From assembly GCA_002412705.1 (NCBI GenBank), contig DHVO01000224.1:1-23350 (forward strand): a stretch of 23,350 nucleotides of DNA, written 5' to 3'. Under the pieces are notes generated by a model. The model was not told the DNA's origin. It ran no database searches and saw only the letters and a list, made by a program, of their open reading frames with translations. Origin of the DNA: Bacteroidales bacterium UBA5206. GTDB taxonomy: Bacteria > Bacteroidota > Bacteroidia > Bacteroidales > Tenuifilaceae. Position 1 is the first letter of the stretch, and each line of letters starts with the position of its first letter. Of this stretch, positions 6,480-14,665 are shown in pieces. The position numbers and the translations under genes were made by a program.

Positions 6480-7643
6480 GTGAATACGTGCCTACTCATA
6501 GTATGCTCAGAGACCATTCCCTCCAATGCTGGCGATGGGCGCAACGCCTTTTTGCTTGCCAAGACCCTTGCAGCCAAGGGGTATGATGTAACGTTGCTGG
6601 CGTATCGTTATAATCATCAGCATAAAGGGTTTGAAAATGTTGATGGTGTTAAAATTGTTAGGGCGCGGTACCTTGCCGCATCGCAATTGGACCGATTTAT
6701 TTCCCGCGTTTTGCTGTTGATTAGCGCATTGCGATATGGGGCAGGGCAGAGGCGGTGGCTCCTTTTTGGAGCCTTTCCGGGATATTTGTGGATTTGGGTT
6801 CTGGGAATTGTAATGGGGCGAAGCGTCATTTTCAGGTCAACATTGGTTGGGTTTGATGATTTTCCTTCGTTGCAGGCTTGCAAAGGGATTTTGAGAATGG
6901 CCACAAATCGCCTTGCGGGTTACTATGCGCTGAATAGTGAGTTCGAGAAGAGTTTTAGGCTTGATTTTCCTTCCACTCCCATTTTCTGTTCGCCTCAGGG
7001 GGTTGATATATCCCTGTTTGGAGGTAAAGAGGAATTGCTGGAAGCACTTAGGTTAACGCTTGGAATTCCCCATGATACCTTTGTTTTTATTATGGTTGGG
7101 CACATGATTGAGCGCAAGGGCTTTCCCGAGATTGCCCAGTGGCTGGCCTCCGTGTCTAAGCCATTTGTACTGCTACACGTGGGGAATCATGGTGCGGCTA
7201 AAGCGGAAGGGGTTGATTTTCACGCTGAGCGGATTAGCGCCGTTACATGCGAGGTTAAGGATATTCTTGGCGATAGATGCATTCTGGTTGAGCCCACAGC
7301 ATCAATTGCCAGTTACTATGCTGCTGCACATGCTTTTATTATGGCATCGTATGCCGAGGGTTTTCCTCCCAACACGCTTAATGAGGCTATGGCCTCTTGG
7401 CTTCCCGTTATTTGTCGCCGTATTGCTGGTGCCGATGACTATTTGGTGAATAATAAGAATGCCATCCTTTTCTCAACCCGTGATGAATTTTTAGCTGGCG
7501 TTGAAGCCCTTATGACCGATGCGGAGCTAAAGAAGCGCCTCTCTGTGCAGAGCCGGGAATTTGCTTGTGCAAGGTTGAGTATTGATACCATCAGCTCTAG
7601 TCTGATGAGTTTCTGGGATGAGGTAGATGTGAAAGGGAGGTAA
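6480..7643 (+). CDS. Family 4 glycosyltransferase (GT-B fold)
   Basis: The 387-residue protein has a GT-B layout. The N-terminal half has a glycine-rich acceptor loop (PSNAGDGRNAFLLAKTLAAKG, starting near residue 14), and the C-terminal half has VFIMVGHMIERKGF (202-215) and the donor-site segment EGFPPNTLNEAMASWLPVI (293-311). GT4 enzymes usually show two glutamates spaced E-x7-E here; in this protein they are E293 and E302, one residue further apart. It starts with GTG at 6480: an in-frame stop at 6465-6467 excludes upstream starts, and the overlapping ATG at 6478 is followed at once by TGA. It transfers a sugar from a nucleotide donor, probably to a lipid-linked or surface glycan (inference). 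It is likely transcribed alone or with the 7700 gene. Confidence 0.85.
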   Translation: MNTCLLIVCSETIPSNAGDGRNAFLLAKTLAAKGYDVTLLAYRYNHQHKGFENVDGVKIVRARYLAASQLDRFISRVLLLISALRYGAGQRRWLLFGAFPGYLWIWVLGIVMGRSVIFRSTLVGFDDFPSLQACKGILRMATNRLAGYYALNSEFEKSFRLDFPSTPIFCSPQGVDISLFGGKEELLEALRLTLGIPHDTFVFIMVGHMIERKGFPEIAQWLASVSKPFVLLHVGNHGAAKAEGVDFHAERISAVTCEVKDILGDRCILVEPTASIASYYAAAHAFIMASYAEGFPPNTLNEAMASWLPVICRRIAGADDYLVNNKNAILFSTRDEFLAGVEALMTDAELKKRLSVQSREFACARLSIDTISSSLMSFWDEVDVKGR

Positions 7644-7699
7644 TGTGGTGGTTAGATACGAGCATGAAACACATACTGATACTTTAATAATTAAATGAA

Positions 7700-8245
7700 A
7701 TGAGATTGTTTTTAGAATTAAAACCTAACAAAGCAAACCTTTACTTCAACATCATACCAATGGTGACACTTTTATTATTATTGGTTCTTGGTGCACTATT
7801 TAAGTCTTTTGTATTAATCTTCTTATTCTTTTCTTTCATGTTCGGTTTTTTCTACTTTGGACTGTTTTGGCGATTCTTTATGGGTCAAATGACATATAAG
7901 TTTGTGCCTAGCAAATTGAGAAGAAATGTTGCATACAGATTTTTCCTCGCTATTTCGATTCTTAACTTTATAGTTTTACCATTATTTGTTGGATTAATTT
8001 TTATTGTGAAGGCTGATTTTCGATTTATAGTAGGTTTTATTTTGTTTGTGTTTTTGTATGGATTTGTCAGTAATTATTTTCAGTTTCAGTTTATTTCGCA
8101 AAATATTTCGATTTTAAAATATGGCGAAGAGTTTAGGAAGAATAAAAAGCCTTTGAGTTGGATTACCTTAGCTTATTTTCCAATGACTGCTTTAAAAACG
8201 CAAGCAGTGATAAATGATATATTTTCTGATAGGATAAAATGCTAG
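7700..8245 (+). CDS. Unknown AT-rich membrane protein with four predicted helices
   Basis: I do not recognise this 181-residue protein. It has four hydrophobic segments at about residues 17-36, 38-62, 82-104 and 107-127, rich in Phe and Leu, and a charged C-terminal tail with KYGEEFRKNKKP. The gene is strikingly AT-rich beside the glycosyltransferases on both sides, which suggests separate acquisition. The ATG at 7700 is chosen because the ATG five bases earlier opens a two-codon frame (ATG AAA TGA). It lies 56 bases after the GT4 gene and converges on the GT4 gene ending at 8435. Function unknown. Confidence 0.65.
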   Translation: MRLFLELKPNKANLYFNIIPMVTLLLLLVLGALFKSFVLIFLFFSFMFGFFYFGLFWRFFMGQMTYKFVPSKLRRNVAYRFFLAISILNFIVLPLFVGLIFIVKADFRFIVGFILFVFLYGFVSNYFQFQFISQNISILKYGEEFRKNKKPLSWITLAYFPMTALKTQAVINDIFSDRIKC

Positions 8246-8434
8246 CGTTTAATGCGCAATAAAGTTAATATCGGGTGTAGTGGTGATGTTTGGCATTTTA
8301 CCCGCATCAAGGTTCGTAACAGCGGATAGAGCCGAAGTCTGCAAAAAACGACTGGCCATAATGTCAAGTGTTATCCGAAATGAGATTTTTTTACTGTGTG
8401 TTCTATTGAGTTGAATTAGATTGATGTTGAACCG
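8246..8434. other. Convergent intergenic gap with imperfect nested hairpin
   Basis: This 189-base gap between converging genes holds no gene. It has an imperfect nested inverted repeat: outer stem CGGATA (8323-8328) with TATCCG (8372-8377), and inner stems GCC (8331-8333) with GGC (8354-8356) and AGTC (8336-8339) with GACT (8350-8353). A run of seven T follows at 8386-8392. It might end transcription of the 7700 gene, but the long interruptions make it a poor classical terminator. Confidence 0.35.
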
Positions 8435-9541
8435 CTAATCATCTAAACCCAGTACTTGCTTTATTTTGCCGATGCTTTCGCTCTGTACTTTAATGGATTT
8501 CTCTTTCCCATTATGTGCTACCTGTTCCATCTTTTCACGATTATTTATTAAGAACGATACTTTGCTGGCTATGGTCACGGGGGTTAGGCTATCCAGAAAA
8601 AGAATCTCCTGCATATCGGTAAATATATCGCCAAGGTTCTCCCTTCCGCTGGAAACTACAGCAACATTTGAACCCATGGCCTCAAGTATAACAAGGGGGA
8701 AGTACTCTTGCTCCGATGGTAGAATCAGCACTTCCGACTCGCAAAGGGTTCTTCTCTTTGTTTCGCCATAGATGCCACCAGTTACCGTAACATTTTTTTC
8801 TATTCCCAGTTTTGATACAAAATCCCGTACCTCAAGTTCCGTTTTCTCTGTAGGTGCTGCTCCTGCCAGTATTAGGTGGATGTCGGGGAATTCATTCTTC
8901 AGCAGAGCAACAGCCTTTAGCGTTTCAATGTATCCCTTTCCTGGAAGTAGGTTGGATAGGAAAAGAATCTGATTCCGATTTTTTTGGAAGCAAATAGACG
9001 TCTCCTTGCCCTCTATAAAGTTGTGTACAACCGTTACACTGGTGTTTTTAAGTTGAAGAGGCTCCAGTTCTCTTTTGGCTAGCTGCTCTGTAAGGTGTAC
9101 TACGGTGCAGTCTTTAAATAGCCATTGGTAGTACCCTTTAATATTGTGCTTGCTGCTGAACTCGTGTAGCCCCGACCTGTGCAAATGCACCACCAGCTTT
9201 GCCTTTGGCGATAGTAGCTTTGCGGTTATTAGGTAAAGGCTGTCCCTTAGAAGCACAAAACCGTGCGGAACCATTGAGAAGTAAAAAGTGGTGGGCCTAA
9301 ACCTAATTAGCTGGTAAATTAGGTTTATCTCAATACTTATGGCTTTTAGCAGTTTTCTTAGGCTGATTTTTTGAAGGTCGGCTAACGATTTGGCAAAGCT
9401 GAGTTCAATTACCTTTGTTTCAGCATTAGGCGAGGCCGCAGCAAGGTGGTAAACTGTGGCGTTCATAATGCTGGCTCCATGTACTGGAGGGGGCAGCTGA
9501 ACAAGGAATAGTACTCGGGCTTTGCTCTTTTTGTTTGCCAT
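8435..9541 (-). CDS. Family 4 glycosyltransferase (last gene of the DUF2723 operon)
   Basis: The 368-residue GT-B protein opens with VLFLVQLPPPVHGASIMN (10-27), a typical GT4 N-terminal strand plus glycine-containing loop. In the donor-binding half it has ILFLSNLLPGKGYIETLKA (192-210), then HLILAGAAP, and the acidic pair in EQEYFPLVILEAMG, with E279 and E287 in the usual E-x7-E spacing. It should transfer a sugar from a nucleotide donor on the cytoplasmic side of the membrane. The start lies 11 bases after the stop of the deacetylase gene, which itself follows the DUF2723 gene by 8 bases, so the three form one operon. The acceptor and sugar cannot be read from sequence. Confidence 0.87.
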   Translation of the reverse strand: MANKKSKARVLFLVQLPPPVHGASIMNATVYHLAAASPNAETKVIELSFAKSLADLQKISLRKLLKAISIEINLIYQLIRFRPTTFYFSMVPHGFVLLRDSLYLITAKLLSPKAKLVVHLHRSGLHEFSSKHNIKGYYQWLFKDCTVVHLTEQLAKRELEPLQLKNTSVTVVHNFIEGKETSICFQKNRNQILFLSNLLPGKGYIETLKAVALLKNEFPDIHLILAGAAPTEKTELEVRDFVSKLGIEKNVTVTGGIYGETKRRTLCESEVLILPSEQEYFPLVILEAMGSNVAVVSSGRENLGDIFTDMQEILFLDSLTPVTIASKVSFLINNREKMEQVAHNGKEKSIKVQSESIGKIKQVLGLDD

Positions 9542-9552
9542 GGTTGCCCATT

Positions 9553-10164
9553 TTACGACAACACCTTAAACTCATACCCTTGGCTTTTTGCCCATTCCAG
9601 CACTCGGGGTAGGGCATAGCGAAGGTTTTTTTCTGCTTTTACTGAATCGTGAAAAACTATTATAGAGCCTGGGCGAAGGTTCTTTTTTACCATGTTAAAG
9701 CACCTACGTCGCGATATGTTTCTGCTGTAGTCCATGCTTAGCACGTCCCACATAATTATTTTATAGCGCTCGCTCAGTATTTTTAGCTGCGATGGCTTTA
9801 TCCTACCATAGGGTGGGCGGAATAGCTTTGATTGTAGAATGTCGTTGGCAAAATCAACATCCTGAACGTATTGTCCCGTTTCAACTTCCCATCCCTTTAT
9901 GTGGCTGTAGGTATGGTTGCCAATGGCATGGCCTTCGGCCTTTACCATTTCAAACACTTCGGGATTCATTTCTGCATTTTTGCCCAGGCAAAAGAATGTA
10001 GCTTTTGCCTCAAACTTTCTAAGCTGCTCAAGTACCCAAGGGGTTACTTTGCTGTTTGGCCCATCGTCAAAGGTTAGGTATATCCCGTTTGTTTCGTTGG
10101 GGATATACCAGGTTTGACGTCTAAAAAATCTGGCAATTAGCCGTGGGGGACTAAGGTTAATCAT
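9553..10164 (-). CDS. Polysaccharide deacetylase, CE4 / NodB-homology family
   Basis: The 203-residue protein carries the full CE4 motif set. TFDDGP (31-36) supplies the catalytic base and first metal Asp, and HTYSH (84-88) gives the metal His pair. RPPYGR is at 116-121, WDVLSMDY begins at 139, and FHDS (171-174) holds the last catalytic His. These enzymes remove N- or O-acetyl groups from glycans using a divalent metal. No signal peptide is visible and the protein is little more than the NodB domain, so a cytoplasmic or membrane-face role during glycan assembly fits better than wall remodelling (inference). It is the middle gene of the DUF2723/CE4/GT4 operon, 8 bases after the first gene and 11 before the last. 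Confidence 0.92.
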   Translation of the reverse strand: MINLSPPRLIARFFRRQTWYIPNETNGIYLTFDDGPNSKVTPWVLEQLRKFEAKATFFCLGKNAEMNPEVFEMVKAEGHAIGNHTYSHIKGWEVETGQYVQDVDFANDILQSKLFRPPYGRIKPSQLKILSERYKIIMWDVLSMDYSRNISRRRCFNMVKKNLRPGSIIVFHDSVKAEKNLRYALPRVLEWAKSQGYEFKVLS

Positions 10165-10172
10165 GTATAATC

Positions 10173-13100
10173 CTAATTAGGGCTGTTTGCCATGTATGGC
10201 ATTAATGCGTTTGTTAACTCCTCAAGGTGCGTTGAGCGCTCGTAGGTTGCTGCCATTTTATAAAGCTCCTGAAGTACCGCCAAATTCAGCTGCACATCGT
10301 TTCTAACGGAGCCAATCATGGCATCGGGAAGTGAGGTGAAGAACCTTAGCTCGGCATTGCACTGTTCCATGTATTCGCGGCTTTTCTCAACTCCGTGTTC
10401 AATATCACCTGCTCTGTAGTATGCGTCAATAAGCGATAGCGTAAAGTAGTTATACTTCATGGTGCTTGGCGGTATAAGCTCAAAGCAGCGGTTTAGTACG
10501 GCTACTGCCGAATCCTTTTTGCCCTCGTCAATAAGTGCATTGGCCAATCGACCATATACATTGCGGTAATTTGATACTATTCTGCCGCTGTTCTCATCAA
10601 TATAAACATTGGGGTTGCTAACGCTACGTATCTGGAACTTGTTCATAATTACGTCGTACATGGCATCGGTGTTAACCATGCCGTAGGAGCCGCGTTCCGA
10701 TTGGGATTCTATGGGAACAATTCTGTACGCCATACCTTCAAGCATAAAGAACTTATCAAGGTTCTGATAGGTCTCGCTGCTTACGGTAATTCCGTAGTAA
10801 ATTGGGCGTTCCCACTTGTTTGTACCCAGAAGGTCGAACACGGAAAGGCCATCTTTAAGTAGCACGTTCTTGCTTAGAGTCCACTGCATGGTGTCAACAA
10901 TTAGGTGCTTGTAGCTTTGGGAAACAACACCTTTTGCCAGAATCTCCTCCTTGTTGATTGGGAGGTAAAGCGATTTTGATGGCAAGTAGTTAATCTTTTC
11001 CGATGGGTCGAATGGCGACGGTATTTTTGCCACGTCCTCATCGCTAAGCATAAAGTCAACGGCTTGGTTAAGCTCTATGGGGCGCTTTATTCTGTCTATT
11101 ACCATGGTAGCCTCCCTAATTCCTGTAACATACTTGCTGTGCTCCATTCTTAGTGGTAGTGGCTCGGAGTTGTATGCTTTGCGCTTCATTTGGTCGATGT
11201 ACCAATCGGCCCTAATGTAGCTAAGGTTGCTAACCCTAACATCGGTTCTATACCCCTCCACTTCCTGTGCGTACCAAAGGGGGAAGGTGTCGTTATCGCC
11301 ATAGGTGAAAAGGATGGCGTTAGGCTCGCAGGAGTTAAGCATGTTGTATGCAAAGTCGATGGAGATGTACCTATCCGACCTATCGTGGTCGTCCCAGTTC
11401 TCCGACGCCATAAGCACTGGCACTCCCAACATGGAGATAGCAACAGTTCCTGTAGCCATAATTTGGTGATCCCACAGCTTGCGTAGCAGCTCATAAAGGC
11501 CAATAACACCAAGTCCAATCCAAATGGCGAACGCATAGAAGCTGCCAGCGTAGGCATAATCCCTTTCGCGAGGCTGATAAGGTGTTTGGTTTAGATACAC
11601 CACTATGGCTACTCCGGTTAGCATAAACAGAAGCATTACTACCCAAAAATCCTTTCTGTTGCGCATGTAGTGGATAGCAAGCCCTAGTACTCCTAAAATA
11701 AAAGGTAGCATATAGTACTTGTTCCTTGCCTTGTTGCTCTTCATGTGAGCAGGAAGGTTATCCTGAGGGCCAAGTCTAGCATCATCAATAAAAGGTATTC
11801 CGCTAATCCAGTTTCCACGGAGTATGTCGCCATGCCCCTGAATATCATTTTGTCGGCCAGCAAAGTTCCACATAAAGTAACGCCAGTACATGTGGCCTAG
11901 CTGGTACCTAATAAAGAATGCGATATTTTCGCCAAAGGTGGGCACGTATCTGGTTTCAACGTCGCCGTTCTGGTTTGTTAGCCTAATGGGTTGCCCCTTA
12001 AAGTTTGTCCACGATTTGTACGTGCGAATATGGTCTGGATCGGAGCTGTACATCCTTGGGAAAAGCATGGTAAAGCGCTCATCGTACTTGTAGTTGTACC
12101 TGTAGCTAGCAATTTCGTATTTCCCATCTTTGGGGATATAGAATGGCTTTCCCTCTGTTCTGTCAACCAGCGGAGCATTAAACTGCTGTCCGTGGATTAG
12201 CGGTCTATCTCCATACTGCTCGCGGTTTAGGTAGTAAAGTAGCGAGAACATGTTGTCGGGGCTATTCTGATCCATTGGTGGGTTGGCGCTGGAGCGAATA
12301 ACAATAACTCCGTACGTGCTATATCCCAAAAGTATTACCCCAAATGCTGTTACAATGGTATTAAGAACAACCCGCTGATGTTTTCTTGTATATATTATTC
12401 CCCAAACAATTAGTGCTGTAATTGCAGCACAGAAGAAAAGTAATCCCGAGTTATATGGTAAGCCAAACCCGTTTACAAATAGCAGCTCAAATTTTGATGC
12501 TATGGTTATAGCACCATGAATTATACCGTACATTACCGATAGTAGCAGAACACCCGATAGTAAAAGCGCTACAATAATCCCTTTTGGTGTTGGCTCGTAC
12601 TTCTTAAAGTAGTAAACCATAACTATTGCAGGAATAGCAAGTAGGTTAAGAAGGTGTACGCCTATGGAAAGTCCCATTAGGTAGGCAATAAGTATAATCC
12701 ACCTGTTGGAGTACGGCTCGTTGGCTTCGTTCTCCCACTTTAGAATAGCCCAGAATACAAGTGCTGTAAATAGCGATGATGTTGCGTAAACCTCACCTTC
12801 TACTGCCGAGAACCAAAAGGTATCCGAAAAGGTGTAGGCCAGTGCACCCACTAAACCAGAGCCTACTATTAGAATAACCTGTTTTAGCGTGAGGTTGGTA
12901 TAAACCCAAAACTTTTTGGCAAGATGCGTTATGCTCCAGAAAAGGAACAGAATGGTAAACGAGCTGGCAAACGCCGAAAGGGCATTAGCAAATAAGGGAA
13001 CCATCTCATTGCTTGGTGCAAACATGGTAAAGAATCTAACCAAAAGCATAAAGAATGGCGCTCCCGGAGGATGCCCCACTTCCAGCTTAAATCCGCTTGC

Positions 13101-13235
13101 AATAAACTCGCCACAATCCCAAAAACTAGCTGTGGGCTCAATGGTTAGTAGGTAAACTGCCGATGCTATTATAAATGTTATCCAGCCTGCAAGGTTGTTT
13201 ATAAGCTGATACTTTTTGTTGGTTATTGTTTGCAT
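10173..13235 (-). CDS. DUF2723 GT-C membrane protein (putative protein O-glycosyltransferase type)
   Basis: With the ATG at 13235 the protein has 1020 residues. The N-terminal part has many hydrophobic helices and the DUF2723 signature TASFWDCGEFIASGFKLEVG followed by GHPPGAP (54-60). The acidic D40 and E43 after the first helix sit where GT-C enzymes keep their catalytic acid. The C-terminal third is soluble and ends in TPR-like helices (ALIDEGKKDSAVAVLNRCFE). Family members are Bacteroidota proteins related to protein mannosyltransferases and are now often named glycosyltransferase family 117; the exact activity here is unproven. A longer frame opens at a GTG at 13283, but a promoter-like TACTTTTG lies inside that extension and the extension MTKKLYFCPNN lacks family character, so I prefer the ATG. 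It is the first gene of the operon with CE4 and GT4. Confidence 0.85.
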   Translation of the reverse strand: MQTITNKKYQLINNLAGWITFIIASAVYLLTIEPTASFWDCGEFIASGFKLEVGHPPGAPFFMLLVRFFTMFAPSNEMVPLFANALSAFASSFTILFLFWSITHLAKKFWVYTNLTLKQVILIVGSGLVGALAYTFSDTFWFSAVEGEVYATSSLFTALVFWAILKWENEANEPYSNRWIILIAYLMGLSIGVHLLNLLAIPAIVMVYYFKKYEPTPKGIIVALLLSGVLLLSVMYGIIHGAITIASKFELLFVNGFGLPYNSGLLFFCAAITALIVWGIIYTRKHQRVVLNTIVTAFGVILLGYSTYGVIVIRSSANPPMDQNSPDNMFSLLYYLNREQYGDRPLIHGQQFNAPLVDRTEGKPFYIPKDGKYEIASYRYNYKYDERFTMLFPRMYSSDPDHIRTYKSWTNFKGQPIRLTNQNGDVETRYVPTFGENIAFFIRYQLGHMYWRYFMWNFAGRQNDIQGHGDILRGNWISGIPFIDDARLGPQDNLPAHMKSNKARNKYYMLPFILGVLGLAIHYMRNRKDFWVVMLLFMLTGVAIVVYLNQTPYQPRERDYAYAGSFYAFAIWIGLGVIGLYELLRKLWDHQIMATGTVAISMLGVPVLMASENWDDHDRSDRYISIDFAYNMLNSCEPNAILFTYGDNDTFPLWYAQEVEGYRTDVRVSNLSYIRADWYIDQMKRKAYNSEPLPLRMEHSKYVTGIREATMVIDRIKRPIELNQAVDFMLSDEDVAKIPSPFDPSEKINYLPSKSLYLPINKEEILAKGVVSQSYKHLIVDTMQWTLSKNVLLKDGLSVFDLLGTNKWERPIYYGITVSSETYQNLDKFFMLEGMAYRIVPIESQSERGSYGMVNTDAMYDVIMNKFQIRSVSNPNVYIDENSGRIVSNYRNVYGRLANALIDEGKKDSAVAVLNRCFELIPPSTMKYNYFTLSLIDAYYRAGDIEHGVEKSREYMEQCNAELRFFTSLPDAMIGSVRNDVQLNLAVLQELYKMAATYERSTHLEELTNALMPYMANSPN

Positions 13236-13260
13236 GTTTGCACTTTTCGGGTTATTAGGG

Positions 13261-13268
13261 CAAAAGTA
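13261..13268 (-). promoter_or_regulatory. Candidate -7 box TACTTTTG for the DUF2723 operon
   Basis: On the minus strand TACTTTTG matches TAnnTTTG exactly and ends 25 bases before the ATG at 13235. I see no clear -33 TTTG at the expected distance. If real, it places transcription initiation inside the GTG-initiated longer frame and so decides in favour of the shorter start. Confidence 0.45.
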
Positions 13269-13369
13269 TAACTTTTTTGTCACTACTGCATGTTAGGTTT
13301 TATTCGGTGGCATTTATTCACTAGTTTTGATATTCTTTTCCATACAATTACCAGTTAAATAGTAGTACC

Positions 13370-14479
13370 ATGCGTTTTAAATCTCAAATAGTATCAGCAC
13401 TAATATTGGTTGTGGGTATCTCTGCCACTGCCCAATCCGGGTTTTCTGGTTTTCCTCAGGATGATTTGATTGCATCCGATTCTGGGAAATTGCAGCTAAA
13501 CCTATCGGCCGCGGCATTTTTTGAGAACAATGAGTTTACTGGTAACATAGTAAAAGGCTATACACTTCCTGGGTTTTATGTGCAGCCAACTGCTGTTGCA
13601 AGCCTGTCGCCCAAAACCAGAGCATCGGCTGGTTTTCATGGCCTGTTTTACGGTGGACGAGAGAAGTTTGATAAGGTTGTACCCGTTTTGCGTATTGAGC
13701 ATCAGCTAACCTCATCCATTAAAATGGTGGGAGGAACACTAATTGCCAATGGCAATCACGGCTTGCCAGAGCCAGTGTATAACCCCGAGCGTTTCTTTAT
13801 TAATCAGCCCGAAACTGGTGTTCAGTTTCTAAAGCGTAGTAGTCAGGTTGATGCCGATTTATGGATTAACTGGGAGAATTTTATTGAGCATGGCGATTCC
13901 GTTCAGGAGCGCTTTACTATGGGTTTCTCCTCTGTATTTAAGGCAAGTCCAACGGGTATATACTTTCCTGTGTTCTTTGTGGCTCATCATGCTGGTGGGC
14001 AAATTAACGCTGGCAATGACACCGTTCAAACCCTTGCAAATATTGGTGTTGGCCTTGGGTACAAGTATGCCTTTGATAGCAGGAAAGCATGGCTTGGTGC
14101 CGAGGTGCTCTTTATTCACTCTGGCGATTTCTCGCCTATGACACACATGCCATTTGCAAAAGGTTATGCCGTGTATCCGCGCGTAATGGGCTGCTATAAA
14201 TCGCTACTTTTTGAGATGGGTTACTGGAATGCCAGTGGTTTTCTGAATCCAAGGGGTGAGCCAATATTTGGCTCAATATCAACCGTTAATAAGATTTACA
14301 ACGAGAAGCGGCGCGAGTTGCTTACCACCAAACTTATGTTGAAGCACAATTATACTAGCGGATTGAGCATTAGCGCAGGCATTGAGACCTATTACGATTT
14401 TTCATCATCAACCCTTGAGTATGCCTACTGCTTCAGGATGGTGCTGGATAGGGACTTCTTTATTGGGATGATGCGGTAG
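13370..14479 (+). CDS. Predicted outer-membrane beta-barrel protein of unknown function
   Basis: The 369-residue protein has a signal peptide (MRFKSQIVSALILVVGISATAQS, cleavage near 22). It is then made of alternating hydrophobic and polar strands with many aromatic residues and glycines (for example FHGLFYGGREKF, LGYKYAF, LLFEMGYWNASGF), the usual look of an outer-membrane barrel or a surface barrel-like lipoprotein partner. It has no lipobox Cys and does not end in a Phe. I cannot name the family. It is divergent from the DUF2723 operon with 134 bases between the two ATG codons, so co-regulation is possible but unproven. Confidence 0.65.
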   Translation: MRFKSQIVSALILVVGISATAQSGFSGFPQDDLIASDSGKLQLNLSAAAFFENNEFTGNIVKGYTLPGFYVQPTAVASLSPKTRASAGFHGLFYGGREKFDKVVPVLRIEHQLTSSIKMVGGTLIANGNHGLPEPVYNPERFFINQPETGVQFLKRSSQVDADLWINWENFIEHGDSVQERFTMGFSSVFKASPTGIYFPVFFVAHHAGGQINAGNDTVQTLANIGVGLGYKYAFDSRKAWLGAEVLFIHSGDFSPMTHMPFAKGYAVYPRVMGCYKSLLFEMGYWNASGFLNPRGEPIFGSISTVNKIYNEKRRELLTTKLMLKHNYTSGLSISAGIETYYDFSSSTLEYAYCFRMVLDRDFFIGMMR

Positions 14480-14627
14480 CTCTTATCTGCCCCTTTCTCC
14501 AAAATCTGCCCAATAACATATTTGCGTAAATTGCAGTGTAACAAGGTAATTGCCTGCTCTGTTGACTTGCTACTGTTATTTAACAAACATTAAATAAACT
14601 AAATATGTAAATGTGTTGTTATGTGTA

Positions 14628-14635
14628 TATCTTTG
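14628..14635 (+). promoter_or_regulatory. Candidate -7 box TATCTTTG for the sulfur-relay fusion gene
   Basis: TATCTTTG is an exact TAnnTTTG match 30 bases before the ATG at 14666. The -33 region (around 14604-14608) is AT-rich but lacks a clean TTTG. The rest of the 186-base gap 14480-14665 shows nothing else. Confidence 0.45.
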
Positions 14636-14665
14636 TTGCGAAATCAATCCTAAAATCACTTATCA

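Noticed and set aside
8246..8434. Integron attC site after the 7700 gene
   Set aside because: The folded shape is suggestive, but I cannot find proper RYYYAAC and GTTRRRY core boxes in the right positions: the GTTA lies inside the partner of CGGATA, so the arms cannot nest as in attC. No integrase or second cassette is visible.
9426..9617. Small minus-strand frame bridging the CE4 and GT4 genes
   Set aside because: It overlaps both real genes in another frame and shows no protein-like pattern.
11186..11557. Open frames on both strands inside the DUF2723 gene (also 11890-12200 and 12916-13155)
   Set aside because: All are shadows of the long DUF2723 frame, whose translation has conserved helices and motifs throughout.
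13859..14146. Minus-strand frame inside the outer-membrane protein gene
   Set aside because: The plus-strand frame has a signal peptide and barrel-like strands over its full length; the antisense frame does not.
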